Shown: piece by piece, positions 34,845 to 38,557 of the stretch
Position numbering within the stretch: the first letter of the stretch is position 1
Layout: every line of letters begins with the position of its first letter
Source of the DNA: Chitinophaga pinensis
GTDB taxonomy: Bacteria; Bacteroidota; Bacteroidia; Chitinophagales; Chitinophagaceae
Assembly (NCBI GenBank): GCA_943333125.1
Contig: CALQSB010000027.1
Span: 1 to 38,557 of the forward strand
Length of the DNA: 38,557 nucleotides
Direction: 5' to 3'
Position numbers and translations under genes: made by a program
The notes under the pieces: generated by a model
Seen by the model: the letters and a program-made list of their open reading frames with translations, nothing else
The model's database searches: none
What the model was told of the DNA's origin: nothing

Positions 34845-35546
34845 CTAATCCAAATCGCCGAGCTGAGGCCTGATTATTATATCTTCCACAACAGCCTGTG
34901 ATGTCAATTGAGTTGCGGCAAAAATCATATCAACAATATCGTTCACTTCCATGATTCGTTTGTTGCTGTTGTCAAAATTACCCCAGGTATCCGTTAATAC
35001 CGCTCCCGGAAAAACAGCAGTTACTTTAATACCATGATCCATTAATTCGAGCCTGAGATTTTTACTGAAACCCAGCATTGCATACTTACTAACGCCATAA
35101 CTTCCTCCTCCTTTATACGCCCTTAATGATGCTATTGAACACATATTAAAGATATGTCCTGATTTTCTTTCAATCATTTTAGGAATAAGTATTCTGGTGA
35201 GATGATAGGCACTGTAAAAATTAAGATTCATCATTTTTTCCATGGCACCATCTTCTTCATCAATACAATTTCCCGGATTATATGTTCCTGCATTATTAAT
35301 CAGAATATCTGGTGCGCCAAATGGCAGACAAAATTCTCCAAACTTTCTGACTTCTTCTTTTATGGAAAGATCTGCAACAAATACATTTGTTTTTATGCTT
35401 GGAAATTGTTCGGCAATGATTGCTTTTGATTCGTTCAGTTTTGATAATGTTCTGGCACATAAAATCAAATCATATCCAGCTTTTGCAAATTTTAAAGCCA
35501 TAGCTCTTCCCATTCCTCTGCTTGCCCCAGTAATAACAACGTGCAT
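34845..35546 (-). CDS. Short-chain dehydrogenase/reductase
   Basis: A 233-residue Rossmann-fold oxidoreductase. The cofactor motif is GASRGMGRA (residues 7-15), then the NNAG motif and the catalytic Ser with YGVSK (Tyr and Lys of the triad). R following the glycine motif suggests NADPH use. The C-terminus is short, with IIIRPQLGDLD. Substrate unknown; many relatives are annotated as 3-ketoacyl-ACP reductase-like. It is transcribed away from the YjjG-type gene. Confidence 0.9.
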   Translation of the reverse strand: MHVVITGASRGMGRAMALKFAKAGYDLILCARTLSKLNESKAIIAEQFPSIKTNVFVADLSIKEEVRKFGEFCLPFGAPDILINNAGTYNPGNCIDEEDGAMEKMMNLNFYSAYHLTRILIPKMIERKSGHIFNMCSIASLRAYKGGGSYGVSKYAMLGFSKNLRLELMDHGIKVTAVFPGAVLTDTWGNFDNSNKRIMEVNDIVDMIFAATQLTSQAVVEDIIIRPQLGDLD

Positions 35547-35583
35547 AAATTAGTCTTTAATTATTTTAATAATTATCTTCACA

Positions 35584-35599
35584 AATCTTTGTAAAGATA
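35584..35599. promoter_or_regulatory. Abutting -7 elements of the divergent SDR and YjjG-type genes
   Basis: AATCTTTG on the plus strand (35584-35591) and TATCTTTA on the minus strand (35592-35599) each match 7 of 8 bases of TAnnTTTG. They share the near-palindrome ATCTTT-GT-AAAGAT. They lie 37 and 46 bp from their start codons. Confidence 0.4.
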
Positions 35600-35627
35600 A
35601 ACAACCCTTAAAAATAAATGATTTTAA

Positions 35628-36326
35628 ATGGCTTCGTACAAACATATTTTTTTTGATCTTGATCATACCCTTTGGGATTTTGATACCAATGCCAAAGAAT
35701 CTTTAATAGATATTTTTGCAGAATTTAATCTGGGAGAAAAAGTCACTCCTCATTTCAATATTTTTTATGAAAAATATCTTTATCATAATAAAATACTATG
35801 GGAAAGGTATCAAAAAGGTTATATTTCCTCCGATGAATTAAAATGGAGACGAATGTGGAGAACCTTGCTTGAATTTAAAATTGGTGATGAAGGATTATCA
35901 AAAGCTTTGAGTTCACGGTTTCTTGAAATACTTCCGAATAAAAAATTAATGTTTCCTCATGCACATGAAATTTTGGTTTATCTGAAAAATAAAAATTACG
36001 AATTACATCTGATAACCAATGGATTCGAAAAAACACAATGGAATAAAATCAGAACCAGTAAGATTGATCATTTTTTTACTCACGTAATTACGTCAGAAGC
36101 GAGCAACAGCATGAAGCCCGAAAAAGAAATTTTTGAATACGCATTACAAAAAGCAAATGCTGTTTTAAGCGAATCCATAATGATTGGAGATAATCTGGAT
36201 GCAGATATTATGGGTGCAATGAACGCAGGTATGGATAATATTTTCGTTAATCACATTGAAGCCGTTACCGAAATGAAACCCACCTATACCGTTACACATT
36301 TAAAAGAGCTTGAAGATATTCTTTAA
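35628..36326 (+). CDS. YjjG-type HAD nucleotidase
   Basis: A 232-residue HAD-family phosphatase. Motif I is FFDLDHTLWDFD (residues 9-20), motif II is LITNGF, motif III is the Lys in SMKPEKEIF, and motif IV is MIGDNLDADIMGA. The DHTLWDFDTN start and length fit the YjjG group, which dephosphorylates non-canonical pyrimidine nucleotides. A 28-bp repeat begins at the base after its stop codon. Confidence 0.9.
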   Translation: MASYKHIFFDLDHTLWDFDTNAKESLIDIFAEFNLGEKVTPHFNIFYEKYLYHNKILWERYQKGYISSDELKWRRMWRTLLEFKIGDEGLSKALSSRFLEILPNKKLMFPHAHEILVYLKNKNYELHLITNGFEKTQWNKIRTSKIDHFFTHVITSEASNSMKPEKEIFEYALQKANAVLSESIMIGDNLDADIMGAMNAGMDNIFVNHIEAVTEMKPTYTVTHLKELEDIL

Positions 36327-36354
36327 ACCCAGATTCCAACTGCAAAATCTAGGT
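36327..36354 (+). repeat. 28-bp near-palindromic repeat directly after the YjjG-type gene stop
   Basis: The plus strand starts with ACCCAGATTCCAACTGC and ends with AATCTAGGT. It is 26/28 identical to the element after rodA (8766-8793), in the same orientation relative to its gene. The two differences are adjacent, in the right arm. Confidence 0.7.
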
Positions 36355-36365
36355 AAAATAAAAGA

Positions 36366-36383
36366 GCTTCCTGAAAAGGAAGC
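36366..36383 (-). terminator. Terminator of the small Lys/Cys-rich gene
   Basis: Stem GCTTCC/GGAAGC with a 6-nt loop. On the minus strand it is followed by TCTTTTATTTT. It lies 40 bp after the stop at 36423, and may also slow read-through from the plus-strand YjjG-type gene, though it has no T-tract on that side. Confidence 0.65.
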
Positions 36384-36422
36384 CCGGAATTTAATGTAAA
36401 TGGGGGTTGATTAGTTTTTGAC

Positions 36423-36593
36423 TTAAGGTTTTACCTCAGCAGTTTTTTCTTTGTCCTTATCTTTTGAACAAGATTTTCCCTGACAGCAAGATTTTCCTTT
36501 AGCACATTTTTTCTTTTTTCCTTTGTCTGTGTTAGCAAAAGAAACACCGCTAATTAGTAAAGCAGCTGTAGCAAATAAAAATAATTTTTTCAT
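36423..36593 (-). CDS. Small exported Lys/Cys-rich peptide
   Basis: 56 residues from MKKLFLFATAALLISGVSFA, a clear signal peptide ending at residue 20. The mature part of about 36 residues is almost only Lys, Asp, Glu, Gly, Ser and four Cys (KKCAKGKSCC, QGKSCSKDKDKEK). A longer in-frame ATG lies at 36650, but it would overlap the promoter. The Cys pattern could bind a metal; that is inference. The gene has its own promoter (36621-36651) and terminator (36366-36383). Confidence 0.75.
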   Translation of the reverse strand: MKKLFLFATAALLISGVSFANTDKGKKKKCAKGKSCCQGKSCSKDKDKEKTAEVKP

Positions 36594-36620
36594 TGTAAAT
36601 AGTTTAATTATTAATCGGGG

Positions 36621-36651
36621 TAAAAGTAGGAATTTATTTGAGGTAATCAAA
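36621..36651 (-). promoter_or_regulatory. Promoter of the small Lys/Cys-rich gene
   Basis: The minus strand reads TTTG (36648-36651), 19 bp, then TACTTTTA (36621-36628), which matches 7 of 8 of TAnnTTTG. The start codon at 36593 lies 27 bp downstream. Confidence 0.65.
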
Positions 36652-36668
36652 CTCTAAACCTGTTAATT

Positions 36669-37325
36669 TTATAAATTAGCGATTACAGAAACACCACCTT
36701 TTACCGTTTCGTTCAATTTAGCATTGATTTTTGTTCCTAAAGGCAGTAACAAATCTACTCTGCTTCCAAATTTTATAAATCCTAATTCTTCAGTTTGTTT
36801 AACTTGTTGACCCAGTTTTGTATAATTCATTATTCTTCTGGCTACAGCGCCTGCAATCTGTTTAACTAAAATTTCTTTACTTCCCTTTCTGATTACAACA
36901 GAGTGTCTTTCATTATCTGTAGATGATTTAGGATTCCAGGCTACCAGATATTTTCCTTTATGATATTGGTTATAAACCACCTCGCCGCTAATTGGATTTC
37001 TGTTTACATGCACATTAGCCGGGCTCATAAAAATAGACACCTGTAATACTTTAGCTTTAAAATATTCTTCATCAAAAGTTTCTTCAATTACTACTACTTT
37101 CCCATCACAGGGAGCAATAATCAGATTCTCGTCAATGGTATATTTTCTGTTGGGGATTCTAAAAAAAGAAATGATAAACATCCATAAAAAAAGTGAAACA
37201 CCTCCAAAAGTCCAGCAGAGTATGCAACAACAGCAGCAAAGAAATTTGAAAACTATAATATTCAGCAATGCCAATACCAATGCAGTTAAAGCAATTGTTT
37301 TGTATCCTTCTTTGTGTAATGTCAT
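36669..37325 (-). CDS. psd: Phosphatidylserine decarboxylase family protein
   Basis: A 218-residue pyruvoyl enzyme making phosphatidylethanolamine. Two N-terminal hydrophobic segments (about 10-28 and 30-55) lead to the catalytic domain with APCDGKVVVIEE, SIFMSPANVHVNR and the self-cleavage site G187-S188 in IKFGSRVDLLLP. Length fits the short Psd-A type. Oddity: residues 30-34 are five Cys in a row, with a sixth at 37, in the second hydrophobic segment. It follows cdsA by 49 bp; a perfect -7 element (TACATTTG, 37343-37350) lies between. Confidence 0.93.
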   Translation of the reverse strand: MTLHKEGYKTIALTALVLALLNIIVFKFLCCCCCILCWTFGGVSLFLWMFIISFFRIPNRKYTIDENLIIAPCDGKVVVIEETFDEEYFKAKVLQVSIFMSPANVHVNRNPISGEVVYNQYHKGKYLVAWNPKSSTDNERHSVVIRKGSKEILVKQIAGAVARRIMNYTKLGQQVKQTEELGFIKFGSRVDLLLPLGTKINAKLNETVKGGVSVIANL

Positions 37326-37342
37326 TTATAATTTTTGAGTGG

Positions 37343-37350
37343 CAAATGTA
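37343..37350 (-). promoter_or_regulatory. Candidate internal -7 element before psd
   Basis: The minus strand reads TACATTTG, a perfect match to TAnnTTTG, 17 bp before the psd ATG. No -33 element is clear. Confidence 0.35.
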
Positions 37351-37374
37351 CAACGAAGAAAAGATTAATGAACC

Positions 37375-38061
37375 TTATTGCATAAAATATTTGATGTAAA
37401 CCCATACGGCAGGAGCTGCAAAAAGGAAGGAATCAAAACGATCTAAAAAGCCACCATGACCTGGCATGATATTTCCACTGTCTTTAACGCCTGCCATTCT
37501 TTTCAACTTGCTTTCAAACAAATCTCCCAATGTTCCGAAAACAGCGCAAAGTGAAGAAATGATAATCCAGTTTTGGACAGTCAATGAATTTGGAAATAAT
37601 GATGTTTTAGAAAATAATAAGGTAATTGTTACCACACATAAAATAGCCCCACCGATAGTGCCTTCCCAGGTTTTTTTTGGAGATATTTTTGAGAATGGTG
37701 TTTTGCCGATGAACGAACCTACTATATAAGCCATGGTATCATTAATCCAGATGGAAAAAAATATCGCAGCTGGAAATAATGAATCCAATTGAATATTTTC
37801 ACCTTCAGACTTTATCCCTAACAATACAATTAAATAAACAGGGATTAAATTATAAATAAAAATGAAAGGCATATAAATGATCCTCTTATCATAATCAATC
37901 ATCTTAACAATTTTGGCACACTCCATACTGCAACCAACAGCTATAATAGTAAACAATGCCATAAATGCATAAGGATTGAAGAATAAACCGCACAGCATTA
38001 CTGCAGCAAATACGATTGCAGTGAGCGCTCTTGTTTTGAAGGTTTGGAGGTTGAAAGCCAT
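37375..38061 (-). CDS. cdsA: Phosphatidate cytidylyltransferase
   Basis: A 228-residue membrane enzyme making CDP-diacylglycerol. The family signature near the C-terminus is complete (SKLKRMAGVKDSG, then PGHGGFLDRFDSF). SPKKTWEGTIGG and WINDTMAYIVGS, upstream of it, are also typical. It is about 40-50 residues shorter than most homologues, apparently through fewer residues in the N-terminal half (around 55-90). No frameshift is visible. With psd it forms a phospholipid operon; no pssA is in the window. Confidence 0.93.
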   Translation of the reverse strand: MAFNLQTFKTRALTAIVFAAVMLCGLFFNPYAFMALFTIIAVGCSMECAKIVKMIDYDKRIIYMPFIFIYNLIPVYLIVLLGIKSEGENIQLDSLFPAAIFFSIWINDTMAYIVGSFIGKTPFSKISPKKTWEGTIGGAILCVVTITLLFSKTSLFPNSLTVQNWIIISSLCAVFGTLGDLFESKLKRMAGVKDSGNIMPGHGGFLDRFDSFLFAAPAVWVYIKYFMQ

Positions 38062-38079
38062 GGATAATAATTAAGTAAG

Positions 38080-38109
38080 CAAAAGTAAGGAAATCATTTT
38101 CTTGGCAAT
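38080..38109 (-). promoter_or_regulatory. Promoter of cdsA-psd
   Basis: The minus strand reads ATTG (38106-38109), 18 bp, then a perfect TACTTTTG (38080-38087), 18 bp before the cdsA ATG at 38061. Confidence 0.6.
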
Positions 38110-38133
38110 CTGTCATTTATTTTCATCTTCTTA

Positions 38134-38159
38134 GCAATGTCTCCCGCAGGGGACGTTGC
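38134..38159. repeat. 26-bp palindromic element, single copy
   Basis: GCAATGTCTCCC (38134-38145) and GGGGACGTTGC (38149-38159) can pair on the plus strand with U-G wobbles where the arms differ. The same element occurs twice more at 38267 and 38305. Confidence 0.7.
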
Positions 38160-38232
38160 GTAATTGAAATATAAAACAAGAAAGATTAAATAAGGAATAA
38201 GAAAGTAGTAACCTACTCGAGACAATCTATTT

Positions 38233-38256
38233 CCCCCTTTGGAGGATTGAGGGGGC
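38233..38256 (+). repeat. C/G-run repeat element, copy 3
   Basis: Layout CCCCC-TTT-GGAGG-ATTGA-GGGGG-C. It directly abuts the 38-bp tandem repeat that follows. Confidence 0.7.
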
Positions 38257-38332
38257 CGCCTTCTCAGCAATGTCTCCCGAAGGAGACGTTGCGTCGCCTT
38301 CTCAGCAATGTCTCCCGAAGGGGACGTTGCGT
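38257..38332. repeat. Two tandem copies of a 38-bp palindrome-bearing unit
   Basis: Units 38257-38294 and 38295-38332 differ at one base. Each starts CGCCTTCTCA and contains the 26-bp palindrome (38267-38292 and 38305-38330). No open frame of interest and no spacer-like sequence lies between. The whole stretch 38062-38400 has no gene. Confidence 0.8.
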
Positions 38333-38345
38333 TGAATATTCGCAT

Positions 38346-38373
38346 AAAAAAAGGAGAGCCATTGTAGCTTCCC
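38346..38373 (-). terminator. Terminator of the T9SS-tail gene
   Basis: On the minus strand an imperfect 7-bp stem GGGAAGC/GCTCTCC (one mismatch) is followed by seven T. It begins 28 bp after the stop at 38401-38403. Confidence 0.55.
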
Positions 38374-38400
38374 TTAAATTTCATGACAAATTTATTTCAC

Positions 38401-38557
38401 TCAATACTTCACCACTCTCACCGTCTTCTTCTCTTTCCCTTGCGTAATCTCAACCATATATACACCCGATTTTAAATCGTTGCCAATGTTATTTATTTCT
38501 GTTGCATAAACAAACAGTGATTTTATTAATCTGCCTTGCACATCCAAAACTTTCACC
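38401..38557 (-). CDS. C-terminal T9SS (Por-type) sorting domain, gene continues beyond window
   Basis: An open frame enters from the right edge and ends at TGA (38403-38401), giving the last 51 residues. They read as a type IX secretion tail: VKVLDVQGRLIKS, then NDLKSGVYMVEITQGKEKK and the end TVRVVKY. The SGVY(M/L)V core and basic end are typical of the type A sorting domain, which directs outer-membrane export. The passenger domain lies outside the window. A terminator follows. Confidence 0.85.
   Translation of the reverse strand, partial: VKVLDVQGRLIKSLFVYATEINNIGNDLKSGVYMVEITQGKEKKTVRVVKY

Noticed and set aside
37375..38061. cdsA as a frameshifted or truncated gene because of its short length
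   Set aside because: All catalytic blocks lie in one uninterrupted frame with a normal start, promoter and end; the shortening looks like a natural deletion of membrane segments.
38257..38332. Direct repeats as a possible CRISPR array
   Set aside because: Only two units, directly adjacent with no spacer between them, and no cas genes in the window.

Overview
The window is an AT-rich chromosomal segment of a member of the Bacteroidota, probably of the Chitinophagales/Sphingobacteriales type. The lineage is supported by a GldC gliding protein, a Por-type (T9SS) C-terminal sorting tail, a TonB receptor with an N-terminal carboxypeptidase-regulatory-like domain, a DUF4290 protein beside murA, and many promoters of the Bacteroidota form TTTG-N19-TAnnTTTG. 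I see no rRNA, tRNA, CRISPR array, transposase, phage gene or plasmid feature. Most of the window is ordinary core genome.

Layout. 1-6192: an incomplete secreted protein built from two 439-residue tandem repeats, and a TonB-dependent outer-membrane receptor. Both are on the minus strand, with separate promoter regions that carry the same three-fold 11-bp direct repeat, like a PhoB-family operator. 6193-8684: a YycJ-type metallo-hydrolase and a DUF4139 (MuiA-like) protein, tail to tail. 8794-14868 (minus): the cell-elongation operon mreB-mreC-mreD-mrdA(PBP2)-rodA. 15052-20080: purD, a POT peptide transporter, a small c-type cytochrome lipoprotein and serS. 20165-29906 (plus): a run of housekeeping and envelope genes (cyclophilin, gcvH, VanZ-like, DUF4290, murA, gmk, CorC/HlyC-type protein, degenerate glycosyltransferase, gldC, YqeY, CvpA, alpha/beta hydrolase). 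29980-34785: CBS protein, single-POTRA barrel protein, nadK and a two-component system. 34845-38061: SDR dehydrogenase, YjjG-type nucleotidase, a small Lys/Cys-rich secreted peptide, and cdsA-psd for phospholipid synthesis. 38401-38557: the C-terminal end of a T9SS-secreted protein.

Functional links. The mre/mrd operon, murA and cdsA/psd together cover elongation, peptidoglycan precursor and phospholipid synthesis. gldC and the T9SS tail point to a type IX secretion/gliding lineage. The left-end TonB receptor and repeat protein look like one regulon for uptake or surface capture of an unknown nutrient; phosphate limitation is a testable guess from the operator architecture only.

The less ordinary content is in non-coding DNA. 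It includes the shared 11-bp repeat operator, a 28-bp near-palindrome placed directly after the stop codons of rodA and the yjjG-like gene, a C/G-run element in three places (once supplying the C-terminus and stop region of the response regulator), and a 26-bp palindrome whose two right-hand copies form a 38-bp tandem repeat. No clear new defence or mobile system was found.
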